A DNA stretch of 64,000 bases from SXOA01 sp046593355. Its GTDB lineage: Bacteria > Planctomycetota > Planctomycetia > Pirellulales > Pirellulaceae. The notes under the pieces were generated by a model. That model was not told where the DNA came from. It worked only from the letters and a program-made list of their open reading frames with translations, and did no database searches. The stretch lies in contig JBKJNY010000102.1 of the NCBI GenBank assembly GCA_046593355.1, positions 62,001-126,000 on the forward strand, in the 5' to 3' direction. This document shows, one piece after another, positions 53,757 through 61,475 of the stretch (position 1 is its first letter; every line of letters starts with the position of its first letter). A program made the translations under genes and the position numbers.

Positions 53757-53809
53757 AGTACTCCTCACGCTCCGCGTGAGGATTCATCTCGCGGAGCGAG
53801 ATGAGTACT
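53757..53809. repeat. Double hairpin palindrome with diverged arms
   Basis: The outer ends AGTACTC and GAGTACT pair. The left arm is the hairpin CCTCACGC, TCC, GCGTGAGG and the right arm is CATCTCGC, GGA, GCGAGATG. The two arms differ from each other at several bases, but each stem is perfect. It lies directly after the acyltransferase stop and 4 bases from the coaD stop. Confidence 0.88.
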
Positions 53810-53813
53810 ATCG

Positions 53814-54314
53814 TTACTTCGGCAAATGGCTTCGAAGCGCCGGAATGATCTCCCGCGGCACGAACCGCGCGAGCATTTCGTCACTGGCGAGCGCGGCGAT
53901 TTGCCTAATGAGCGTGCTGCTGACGTGGGCGAACTCCTCATCCGCCATCAGAAAGACCGTTTCAATGCCGGGGTCGAGGTGGCGGTTGGCCATCATCATC
54001 GTGAACTCAGCCGCCAGATCGGTGAGGGGGCGGACGCCGCGAATCATCACCCGCGCGCCGCAGTCCCGCACAAACTGCACCGCCAGGCCGGAAAACACCC
54101 GCACCTCCACATTCTTGAATTGCGAGGTCGCCCTCGTCACCAGGTCCAGTTTCTCTTCAGGTGAGAACAGAGCGGACTTCTCCACATTGAGGCCGATGCC
54201 GACATACAGCTTGTCGACGAGGCGGGAGCTACGCTGAATGACGTTGAGGTGCCCCAGCGTGATGGGGTCAAACGAGCCCGTGTAGACGGCGATGCGGGAA
54301 TCGGACTGGGTCAT
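53814..54314 (-). CDS. coaD: Phosphopantetheine adenylyltransferase
   Basis: CoaD transfers AMP to 4'-phosphopantetheine in the penultimate step of coenzyme A synthesis. The 166-residue product has YTGSFDPITLGHLNVI near the N-terminus, VMIRGVRPLTDLAAEF, and the C-terminal VSSTLIRQIAALASD. Length matches the family. Confidence 0.95.
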   Translation of the reverse strand: MTQSDSRIAVYTGSFDPITLGHLNVIQRSSRLVDKLYVGIGLNVEKSALFSPEEKLDLVTRATSQFKNVEVRVFSGLAVQFVRDCGARVMIRGVRPLTDLAAEFTMMMANRHLDPGIETVFLMADEEFAHVSSTLIRQIAALASDEMLARFVPREIIPALRSHLPK

Positions 54315-54417
54315 GGCGGGTTCGTCGCGCGGGCCAAAGATTGCTCATGCAGAGCTTGCCAGTATCCCGCGCCGGACGCGAAGTGTACAGCGTTTTCCCT
54401 CGTCCGTCAGGCGGCAA

Positions 54418-54939
54418 TCATTTTGACTTCCAAGCGGCGTCATTCTTTTTCCATTCGAGATTTGCCCGCTGGAACTCCTGCCAGGCTTTCTTGGGGTCCG
54501 TCGATTGATCTGTCCCTTTCCGCTGGTGGAAGATGACGTACTTCCCATCCGACAGCGGCTCGCGGGCGACGGCCCACCGATGGCGGCTTTGCAATTCCCT
54601 GTAATAGAGGAAATGGGCGTCGGGCTTGGGCAGCAGCGTCGGCTCCTCCTGTTGGAGGGTGACGATCCGCCGCTCCCCTTGAACCACGTAATCCGCCACT
54701 GCCAGGCCGCCAAAGAAATAGTGTCGCCCCCGCGGCCCGGAAAGCACCCACCCCTGGTGCTCCATATTTCCGACCACCACTGGCTCCTCGGACTCCTCAA
54801 TCGCTGTTATCCGCGGGGAACCTTTCGCCGCGGGCACCCCTCTCTTAGGGATCGGCAATGATTCCTGCGCCGCAAGTACGGGCGTCAAAACGGCGGCTAG
54901 AACGAACGCGAAATGGGTCAACCTGAGCAGCATTGTCAT
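54418..54939 (-). CDS. Secreted hypothetical protein
   Basis: The 173-residue product has a signal peptide (cut near residue 24, VLAAQ). The rest is a small mixed domain with WVLSGPRGRHYFFGG and a charged C-terminus. No family is recognised. Two ATG codons (54939 and 54933) can serve as start. It is divergent from the purine nucleoside phosphorylase. Confidence 0.65.
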   Translation of the reverse strand: MTMLLRLTHFAFVLAAVLTPVLAAQESLPIPKRGVPAAKGSPRITAIEESEEPVVVGNMEHQGWVLSGPRGRHYFFGGLAVADYVVQGERRIVTLQQEEPTLLPKPDAHFLYYRELQSRHRWAVAREPLSDGKYVIFHQRKGTDQSTDPKKAWQEFQRANLEWKKNDAAWKSK

Positions 54940-55025
54940 TCTCCCCTCGGAACCGATTCAACTCTCTCACCCTAATTCCCCTCGCCCCGACTTTCAAGTA
55001 AACCTCGTCCACTTGCCGGCTTCCG

Positions 55026-55085
55026 TCTCACTACACTACTCTTTCCACTGTACTGCTTACCGCCCACTGCCTTCTGCCGACTCCT
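55026..55085. repeat. ACTGC/CTGCCT low-complexity string
   Basis: A string of short CACTACACTACTC and CCCACTGCCTTCTGC units precedes the first purine nucleoside phosphorylase start. It is similar in style to the string at 50850-50936, without a clear inverted partner. Confidence 0.35.
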
Positions 55086-55088
55086 CCC

Positions 55089-55919
55089 ATGCTCGGTCTC
55101 TACGACAAAGTCCAAGCCGCTGCCGCCAAAATCCGCTCCGTTTGGAAGCGCCAGCCCCACGCCGGCATCATCCTGGGGACTGGGCTGGGCAATCTGGTGC
55201 AGCATATCCAGGAAGAGGCGGCTCTCGACTACGAGGAAATTCCGAACTTCCTCCGCTCCACCGCCACCAGCCACCGCGGCCGCCTTGTTTGCGGCACGCT
55301 CGGCGGGCTGCCGGTGATGGCGATGGAAGGCCGCTTCCATATGTACGAGGGGTATCCGCTCGACCAGATCACGCTCCCCGTCCGCGTCATGCGGGAGCTC
55401 GGGGCCAAGCTGCTCGTCGTCAGCAACGCCTGCGGCGGCATGAACCCCTATTACCGCGGCGGGGACATCATGCTTATTGAGGACCACATCAATTTGATGG
55501 GGGCTAACCCGCTGATAGGGATCAACGACGACCGCCTCGGCCCCCGCTTCCCGGACATGTGCGAACCGTACGACCACCAGCTCATTCAGCGGGCGCTGGA
55601 AGTGGCTCGGCGCGAGAACATCATCGCCCACCAAGGGGTCTTCGTCGCCGTCGCCGGACCAAACCTGGAAACGCGGGCCGAATATCGCTTCCTGCGGATG
55701 ATGGGTGCCGACGTCGTGGGGATGAGCACCGTCCCCGAAGTCCTCGTCGCCGTTCACTGCGGCCTCAAAGTCGTCGGCTTCTCGATTGTCACCGACATGT
55801 GCCTCCCCGACGCCCTGGAGCCCGCCGACGTTCCAAAAATCATCGCCACCGCCAATGCAGCGGAGCCCAAGTTGACGAAATTGGTCCTGGGTGTTCTGGC
55901 GGGGGAGAAAGCGGCGTAG
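55089..55919 (+). CDS. Purine nucleoside phosphorylase
   Basis: The enzyme splits purine nucleosides with phosphate to base and ribose-1-phosphate. The 276-residue product is of the trimeric PNP family: GIILGTGLGNL, SHRGRLVCG, the HMYEGYPL region, NACGGMNP, EDHINLMGANPL, GPRFPDM and the GMSTVPEV with late TDM segments are all present. TAG at 55917-55919 lies in the repeat that follows. Confidence 0.92.
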   Translation: MLGLYDKVQAAAAKIRSVWKRQPHAGIILGTGLGNLVQHIQEEAALDYEEIPNFLRSTATSHRGRLVCGTLGGLPVMAMEGRFHMYEGYPLDQITLPVRVMRELGAKLLVVSNACGGMNPYYRGGDIMLIEDHINLMGANPLIGINDDRLGPRFPDMCEPYDHQLIQRALEVARRENIIAHQGVFVAVAGPNLETRAEYRFLRMMGADVVGMSTVPEVLVAVHCGLKVVGFSIVTDMCLPDALEPADVPKIIATANAAEPKLTKLVLGVLAGEKAA

Positions 55920-56030
55920 GGTGCATGAGTGAAGCGAAATGCACGCGGGAGTGACGCCTTCCCTTGTGTTGAGCCACTCTGCCAATGTCCTCTTTCACGC
56001 GTGCATGGCGATTCGCCTATGCACCCTACA
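55916..56030. repeat. TGTAGGGTGCAT palindrome, copy 2
   Basis: GTAGGGTGCATGAGTGAAGC at the left and ATGCACCCTACA at the right (to 56030) are inverted ends, with a partly palindromic middle (AATGCACGCGGGAGTG and TTTCACGCGTGCATGG). It is the same family as 39469-39586. The left GTAG contains the stop codon of the first PNP gene. Confidence 0.85.
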
Positions 56031-56041
56031 GGCCCGTTCTC

Positions 56042-56917
56042 ATGGACGCAGAACTCTCCCAAGCCGTCGCCGCCATTCGCTCGCAGTGGAATTGCGGTCC
56101 CCAGGTGGGCCTGATCCTGGGAACGGGTCTGGGCGGACTGACCGACGCCATGCAGGTGGAAGCGGAGATCCCCTACGGCAATATCCCGTATTTTCCCCGC
56201 TCGACAGCGATGGCCCACAAAGGAGCACTCCTCGGCTGCGAAATGGCCGGCGTGAAGGTTCTCACCATGGCCGGCCGCTGCCATCTGTACGAAGGCTACT
56301 CCGTCGCCGACCTGCAGCTTCCGATCCGCGTGATGCACGCTTTCGGCATTCGGACGCTCATCATCACCAACGCCGCCGGCGGCCTGAATCCGCGGTTTGA
56401 GCCGGGCGATGTGATGGTAATCGAGGATCATATCAACCTCATGGGTTTCGCCGCGTGCCCGCAGGGCTTGACGGTGGATGTCGAAGGTGGGGTAGGCTTC
56501 CAGCCTGCCCAAAAAAACGAACCCAGCACGGCGCAGACCCTGGGCAGGCTGGAAGCCTACCCCACCTATTGTCCCTCTCTCATCGCCGCCGCCCTCTCCG
56601 CCGCTCGCCAGGGCAATTTCGCTTGCCGCCGCGGCGTGTACGTCGGCGTGAAGGGGCCCAATTACGAAACCCGTGCCGAATATCGCGCCTTCCGTCGCTG
56701 CGGGGATGTCGTCGGCATGAGCACGATTCCGGAAGTTCTGGCCGCGCGGTCCTTGGGAATGCGAGTCCTCGGCCTCTCCACCGTCACCAACGTGGCCAAT
56801 CCCGACGCCCCGCAGGTCGTCACCTCCGACGAAGTCGTCGAAGTTGCCGGCGTCGCCCAGCCCAAGTTGCGGCAGATCATCGGGAGCGTGCTCAGATCGG
56901 ATGTTTTGCTGAAGTGA
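56042..56917 (+). CDS. Second purine nucleoside phosphorylase, with in-frame palindrome
   Basis: The 291-residue product is a tandem paralogue of the previous gene: GLILGTGLGGL, AHKGALLG, CHLYEGYSV, NAAGGLNP, EDHINLMGF, GPNYETRAEYRAFRR, GMSTIPEV. Residues about 149-176 are the translation of the repeat at 56485-56567. The repeat takes the place of the conserved NPL...RFPDM loop that the first copy keeps. The rest is intact. It could be active with an altered loop, or a paralogue in decay. Confidence 0.87.
   Translation: MDAELSQAVAAIRSQWNCGPQVGLILGTGLGGLTDAMQVEAEIPYGNIPYFPRSTAMAHKGALLGCEMAGVKVLTMAGRCHLYEGYSVADLQLPIRVMHAFGIRTLIITNAAGGLNPRFEPGDVMVIEDHINLMGFAACPQGLTVDVEGGVGFQPAQKNEPSTAQTLGRLEAYPTYCPSLIAAALSAARQGNFACRRGVYVGVKGPNYETRAEYRAFRRCGDVVGMSTIPEVLAARSLGMRVLGLSTVTNVANPDAPQVVTSDEVVEVAGVAQPKLRQIIGSVLRSDVLLK
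56485..56567. repeat. Perfect palindrome inside the second PNP gene
   Basis: The arms 56485-56510 and 56542-56567 are exact 26-base reverse complements around a 31-base loop. The left arm begins AGGTGGGGTAGGCTTCCAGC. The element is read in frame in the coding sequence. A single-arm relative is at 44972-44995. Confidence 0.95.
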
Positions 56918-57035
56918 TTGATTCCCCTTTTCTTGAAGGGGCAATCTCACGGCGGGATTGGAAATTGAGGACGTTTTTAGCGCCGTTCGTGATGCCCTGT
57001 CCAAGGCAGCCTTGTTAGAGGCTGGGGACATCAAC

Positions 57036-57188
57036 ATGACGAAGAAAAAGGAGAAAAAGAAAAAGGTCACCAAGACTGACGGCGCTTCCGAACAAACTGT
57101 AACTGAGGAAGTGGAAGTCGACGAGGATGAAGCGCCTTTGCAAGCAAGTTCGGAAACAGTGACTGTTCCGGAGCCTGGCTCTGCATGA
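57036..57188 (+). CDS. Short Lys-rich then acidic peptide
   Basis: A 50-residue frame starts MTKKKEKKKKVTKTDG and goes on with an acidic part (EEVEVDEDEAP). A longer TTG start at 56958 is possible. It follows the second PNP and ends before the repeat at 57223. Base composition and charge pattern fit a small disordered protein, but it could be chance. Confidence 0.35.
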   Translation: MTKKKEKKKKVTKTDGASEQTVTEEVEVDEDEAPLQASSETVTVPEPGSA

Positions 57189-57222
57189 ATGGCCGCAGAA
57201 TCAGGCCCTGACGCCGAGCTAG

Positions 57223-57274
57223 GTAGCCTGCACACTCCGTGTGCAGGCGTCCGCTCAAGGAGTGAGCGGACTAC
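57223..57274. repeat. GTAG...CTAC double-hairpin element
   Basis: GTAG and CTAC flank two hairpins: CCTGCACAC, TCC, GTGTGCAGG and GTCCGCTCA, AGGAG, TGAGCGGAC. It is the same design as 53757-53809. It abuts the stop of the gene at 57276. Confidence 0.88.
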
Positions 57275-57275
57275 T

Positions 57276-59063
57276 TTACTGCTTCCTCCGCAGCGTGAAC
57301 GCCATGTAGTGAAACCCGGTCTCGTCGTTCACCATCATGCCGCCGCCGGGGGCGAAGTATTTGGCCAAAACGGAGAACGCCGGCAGCGGATTGTCCTTGA
57401 GGGCCTTGTCCACGTTCTTCAGGAAGGGATTGCCTTCCGCCGCGGATGCCAAGCCCTTCTGCGTGTTCTCGGCGCGGATCAGCTCGTAGACGAACCGCAG
57501 CGCCTCTTCGGGCCGCGTGAACTGCACCATGCCAGGAGCATCGCCCCCCACCTGCCGCTTGATCTTGCCGGCAATCAGCTTGTATTCCAGGTCGCCGGCC
57601 AGACCGCGGGTCGCGTCGCTGGTCGTCGTGATGCAGTGGTGCAGCGCGGCCGTGCTGCCGCTCGCAACCAGGTAGTCCCCAATGATGGCCACGGCCGGCG
57701 TCGGCAGACGGATTCCAGCGGGGAGTTCCGGCGCGCCTTCGCGACGCTCCGGCATTTTAATCGCCCAGTACGTCACCCCGCCAAATGCCTTCTTTTCCAC
57801 GGCCTCGGGGTATTTCGCCACCAGCTTCTCCACGATGGAGGTTTGGAAGGCTTTCGCATCCTTGAGCTTGACTCCCACGATATTCACCTGGCTATTCAAG
57901 GTGACCGGCTTCTCCACCCACTGAGCCAGCGTGATACGGCCATCGAGGGCGGGAACGATTTCCGCCTCCACGTCGATCTCGATCCTGTCCGACAGCCGCT
58001 CCTTGACGAAGGCCTTGAAGTTCCCTTCCCCTTGCAGGCTGTCCCACAGCTTGTTGCCGTTCTTGTACATGTCCTCGAACCGCCAGTGCAGTGTCATATA
58101 ACTGGTCACGTCATTGGGCACCCAAGCCTCCGGCGTGGAATCGCCGGAACCCATCGCCAAAAGCTCCACCACTCCGGCACGAGGGTTATCCAGCAGCAGG
58201 TGGAAGTGCATCACGTCGTCGAACTCGCCGGCGCCATAAATCAAGCTTCCTCCCACTCCCTTCACGCCGTCCAGACCGAGCGGCTGAAAGAAGGCCAGGG
58301 CCAGAGAGGCGGGGCCGCTCGCGAGCACTTTGCGGGCGATCTCCACCGGGTCCGCGTAAAACGTCACTTGCGGCCGCTCGTCCTTGGAACCGCCGCAGCG
58401 GCTCATGATGGAGTTGAATTTGGCGTTGTCGGCGAGGGACTTTACCTCCGAGTTGCCGGTCCACGCCAACAAGAGCGGCTTGACGAGATCCTTGCTCGTC
58501 GTGATGACCACGGTGCCGTCCTTGTCGAACTGCACCGCGGACTGCCCGCCGGGGCCGGTGTAGATATTGACCTTCACGTCCTCGATGACTTCGCTGGTCT
58601 TGGTGCCGCCGTTTTCGGTCAGCAGAGCCTCCCCCTTCTCTAGGAGCTTGTTGACGCTGATGATTTTGTCCTTCACATCCACCAGGAGCAGAATTGCCGG
58701 TGGCCCGTCCCCTTGCGGCACCACGGCGAAGCAAACTTCCCCTTGCGGAATCTTCAGAAGCTCGCCGAGCGGCAACCCGACCTGATCCTCAATCTGTTTC
58801 CACTGTTCTTCCACCGACCCATAGAGTTGCGTCACCAGCGGCGCGATGTTCTGGTCCTGGAACATCCGCCCCGTGGCGGTCTCCTTGAATTTGGCCACCA
58901 GATCCTGCACATCCGAAATCCGCACATACGCCAGCGTCCCCTCCGGCAGGATTTTCGGTGCTACGGCGCGCTCCGCTCGCGCGAGGGATGCCAGGGTGGC
59001 CACCAGAACCAGCGGCAGGACGATGACTTTCCAATTGCGTGCTAGCCAGAATTGCTTGTTCAC
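57276..59063 (-). CDS. Large secreted protein of unknown function
   Basis: The 595-residue product has a signal peptide (about residues 1-30, LASLARAE) with a GTG start at 59063; the frame is open upstream to 59147 but does not begin with a better signal. The rest is a mixed alpha/beta sequence without repeats (PEGTLAYVRISDVQDLV, GEVCFAVVPQGDGPPAILLLV, AVAIIGDYLVASGS). The pattern, with an N-terminal strand after an LPEGTLAYVRI-like segment, is found in other planctomycete secreted proteins. Function unknown. Confidence 0.75.
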   Translation of the reverse strand: MNKQFWLARNWKVIVLPLVLVATLASLARAERAVAPKILPEGTLAYVRISDVQDLVAKFKETATGRMFQDQNIAPLVTQLYGSVEEQWKQIEDQVGLPLGELLKIPQGEVCFAVVPQGDGPPAILLLVDVKDKIISVNKLLEKGEALLTENGGTKTSEVIEDVKVNIYTGPGGQSAVQFDKDGTVVITTSKDLVKPLLLAWTGNSEVKSLADNAKFNSIMSRCGGSKDERPQVTFYADPVEIARKVLASGPASLALAFFQPLGLDGVKGVGGSLIYGAGEFDDVMHFHLLLDNPRAGVVELLAMGSGDSTPEAWVPNDVTSYMTLHWRFEDMYKNGNKLWDSLQGEGNFKAFVKERLSDRIEIDVEAEIVPALDGRITLAQWVEKPVTLNSQVNIVGVKLKDAKAFQTSIVEKLVAKYPEAVEKKAFGGVTYWAIKMPERREGAPELPAGIRLPTPAVAIIGDYLVASGSTAALHHCITTTSDATRGLAGDLEYKLIAGKIKRQVGGDAPGMVQFTRPEEALRFVYELIRAENTQKGLASAAEGNPFLKNVDKALKDNPLPAFSVLAKYFAPGGGMMVNDETGFHYMAFTLRRKQ

Positions 59064-59592
59064 GAGATACCCCCCAGGAGAATTACGACCGCGGAATGAG
59101 GCTGCGGATTGCACGAAAGTACCCGTTCCGGCTGGTGTTTGTTTCATGGAGTGGAGAAATGTGCTGCGGGTTGTCCAGGGCAGGGTGGTGAAATTGTCCG
59201 CCGTTGATTAATCATAAGTCTTGTCGTGATATGCGGTTACAGCGATGTCTGTCGGATCATTTTCACAACCACCCTCCCCGGTTGAGGGGGCAAGGGAACC
59301 TTTGCCACCGCTGGATGTTTAATCCCGCGAGGGGGCACCTTCCTCCACGAAGAGCCAATCCGCGAAACCATTATACCAAACTGCCAGTACTAACTAAGTG
59401 TGCAGTAACCCGGCGACACTGGCCCCCTCCGCAGTTGCCCTGGCCAAAGAATTCCCCCACAATGAAAGAGTTCGCTGAGCGGTACAACCGGCCTTCCGGC
59501 GAGACTATGTGCCGCACGGCGCGGTGGTGACGATTGACGGTGAAGAGTCCTGACTGTCCGCGTAAAGCGATTATCCTGTTAGCCGGTGCCCT
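59064..59592. other. Intergenic region without a supported gene
   Basis: This 529-base gap between divergent genes holds only short open frames of no recognisable character. It contains CCACCCTCCCCGG with TTGAGGGGGC and an AT-rich part at 59200-59240, and should include the promoters for both genes. No palindromic element of the families described was seen. Confidence 0.55.
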
Positions 59593-60426
59593 ATGAAGAA
59601 ATGCCCGAGATTCGTTTTCCTTGCGATTGGCTGGGCGTTCCTCGCCGGGATTGGTGCCTCGAGCGTCTTTGCCCAGGGCCGTGGCGGCGCGCCTTCTGGC
59701 GGGGGGATGGGTGGTTCGGGAGGCTCTTTTAACGGCATAAGCACTGGCTCTAGCGGCAACACGGGCGGCAGCAGCAGTTCTTTGTTTAACTCGGGAAGCA
59801 GCGGCAGCAGCAGTAGCTCTTTGTTTAATTCCAGCGGCAGCACGAGCAGTGGCGGAAGTACCAGTGGCAGCGGCTCAGCCGGCACCGGATCGGGCGTGTC
59901 GGAAACCTCAATTCAGACCGGGCAGATTGGGTCCGCCACACCCATCACGCGCGGCGCACCGATAGAGCGCAATTCCACAGGTGCGTACCTGATTAACTCC
60001 AACCCCGACATCATCGGTGGCCAGCCGTCCGGCAACAGCAATCAGTTCGCCAACTTGTTCTCCCAGATCGGCCGCTCGATGAACCAGGGAGGGAACTTCA
60101 ACCAGCAAGGGGGACGCAATGCCGCTCGCTCCACCATCCGCATCCCGCTGAGGCTCGGCTTCACTCCCAAGCCGATCTCCGCCCCGCTGTTCATCGCCAA
60201 ATTTGAAAGCCGGCTTGCCAAGCTGCCCGCCATTTCCGCGATTGGCCCCATCCGTGTGACTATGGATGGCTCGACGGCCGTTCTGACAGGGGTGGTTGCA
60301 TCGGAACAGGACCGGCAATTGGCCGAGGGGATTGCATTACTGGAGCCCGAGGTCGAGACCGTTCGGAATGAGCTAACGGTCCAGGCTGCCGCGGAAGGGC
60401 TGAATTCTCCGTCGAATATTCCTTAG
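59593..60426 (+). CDS. Secreted Ser/Gly-rich BON domain protein
   Basis: The 277-residue product has a signal peptide (cut near residue 27, VFAQ), then about 85 residues of Ser/Gly-rich sequence with two copies of SSSLFNS. A C-terminal BON-type domain (about residues 195-265: FESRLAKLPAISAIGPIRVT, TAVLTGVVASEQDRQLAEG) follows. BON domains bind membranes or partners in the envelope. It converges with the lipoprotein gene at 60260. Confidence 0.8.
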   Translation: MKKCPRFVFLAIGWAFLAGIGASSVFAQGRGGAPSGGGMGGSGGSFNGISTGSSGNTGGSSSSLFNSGSSGSSSSSLFNSSGSTSSGGSTSGSGSAGTGSGVSETSIQTGQIGSATPITRGAPIERNSTGAYLINSNPDIIGGQPSGNSNQFANLFSQIGRSMNQGGNFNQQGGRNAARSTIRIPLRLGFTPKPISAPLFIAKFESRLAKLPAISAIGPIRVTMDGSTAVLTGVVASEQDRQLAEGIALLEPEVETVRNELTVQAAAEGLNSPSNIP

Positions 60427-61312
60427 CGCCTGCCCCCTCTCCCTGTGTGAGAGGGCTGCGGTGAGGGTTTGGAGATAGGTTCTCGGTGCCACCTTCGCCT
60501 GAAGCATCCATTGTCTTGTCAGGCGATGTCGAGTTGGCGGGCTGAGGCAGAGGATTGCCTTCCCCGCGTTCCGGCAACTGCGGCAGTATCCGCGGCTCCT
60601 GATTCCGGCTGGCCGCCACTCGTTCGGCCAGGTTCTGCGGCAGCGTGATCGACATCGACTTGATGCGGCTTTGGCGAATCCCGGCCGCGGTGATTTCCTC
60701 ATCAAACCCAACTCGCGTGACGTCTCCATCGTGCGTCGTCTTGGCCGAGAGCACTTGTTGTTCAACACGCTTTTCCTGAACGGGAGTCTCGGGGCCCGGC
60801 AGGAGGCCCAAGGACTGCTGTCCCACAATGACCTGGCCGGTCGCGGCCGTGAAGATGGGCACCAGGCTGATTTCCGCTTGTGAATTGCCGATGGCATCCC
60901 ACGGCACCCACACGCTATACGAAGCGCCAAGCTCGGTGGGACTGAAATGTCCGCTGAACTGCTCCGGCGTGAAGGCTACTCGACGATCCGCTTGCTTGTG
61001 ATCGCTCGATTTGCTCGTGTCGTCGAAACAGTAAACGACAAGCTGGCCCTGCACGGGGACCGCTTCGTTTTTGGCGTTATAGAAATAGAGCCGTCCGCCA
61101 AACCCGCGTGTCGCCGGCTTGCCGGGGGCGTTGTACATCGCCGGCGACCAGAGCGCTACCATCTTCACCGGCGCTTGATATTTTCCCTCGGCAATCGTGG
61201 ACTGCTTCCCGCCCCAGGGCATCGCCGAGGACAGACTTTTCGTCGTTCCCGCGCAGCCGCTCGCCAGTCCCACGCCGAGGGTCAATAACATCCAGGAAAA
61301 GCATTTTCTCAT
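60260..61312 (-). CDS. Lipoprotein with repeat-derived, overlapping tail
   Basis: The 350-residue product has a lipobox LASGC with Cys20. The main domain (about residues 45-240) is mixed and contains QAPVKMVALWSPAMY and WVPWDAIGNSQAEISLVPIF. Residues about 280-296 (NPHRSPLTQGEGAGA) are read from the repeat at 60427-60474. The remaining 55 residues lie antisense over the end of the BON gene. The original stop may have been lost by insertion of the repeat. No family recognised. Confidence 0.72.
   Translation of the reverse strand: MRKCFSWMLLTLGVGLASGCAGTTKSLSSAMPWGGKQSTIAEGKYQAPVKMVALWSPAMYNAPGKPATRGFGGRLYFYNAKNEAVPVQGQLVVYCFDDTSKSSDHKQADRRVAFTPEQFSGHFSPTELGASYSVWVPWDAIGNSQAEISLVPIFTAATGQVIVGQQSLGLLPGPETPVQEKRVEQQVLSAKTTHDGDVTRVGFDEEITAAGIRQSRIKSMSITLPQNLAERVAASRNQEPRILPQLPERGEGNPLPQPANSTSPDKTMDASGEGGTENLSPNPHRSPLTQGEGAGAKEYSTENSALPRQPGPLAHSERSRPRAPVMQSPRPIAGPVPMQPPLSERPSSHP
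60427..60474. repeat. CCCTCTCCC-GAGAGGG element between convergent genes
   Basis: CCCCCTCTCCCTGTGTGAGA followed by GGGCTGCGGTGAGGGTT forms a stem of CCCTCTC with GAGAGGG. It is related to 31157-31192. It starts just after the BON gene stop and is translated in the lipoprotein on the other strand. Confidence 0.7.
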
Positions 61313-61361
61313 GGCTCAGCTTCCGTGCGGTTTGCTCAAAAAACGGGGGAATCGAAGGCGA

Positions 61362-61470
61362 GTGTGACAGAAAAATGGAAGACAGAAAAATAAAATCACA
61401 ATTCGGCGATGCGGTCGCGCTTCCAAGAATTCCCTTCCCCATTTTTCTGTCTTCCATTTTTCTGTCACAC
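61362..61470. repeat. Perfect 30-base inverted repeat near the secretin gene
   Basis: The arms 61362-61391 and 61441-61470 are exact 30-base reverse complements around a 49-base loop. They are A-rich on one side and T-rich on the other, starting GTGTGACAGAAAAATGGAAG. The element lies between the secretin stop and the lipoprotein start, ending 5 bases before the secretin gene end. Confidence 0.95.
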
Positions 61471-61475
61471 AAAAA

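Noticed and set aside
53757..53809. Simple intrinsic terminator
   Set aside because: The hairpins are not followed by a T-run on either strand. They could still affect transcript ends, but the classical form is absent here and in the elements at 13056, 35240 and 57223.
35240..56567. CRISPR array
   Set aside because: The palindromes are of many families, far apart and irregularly spaced. There is no run of equal spacers and no cas gene.
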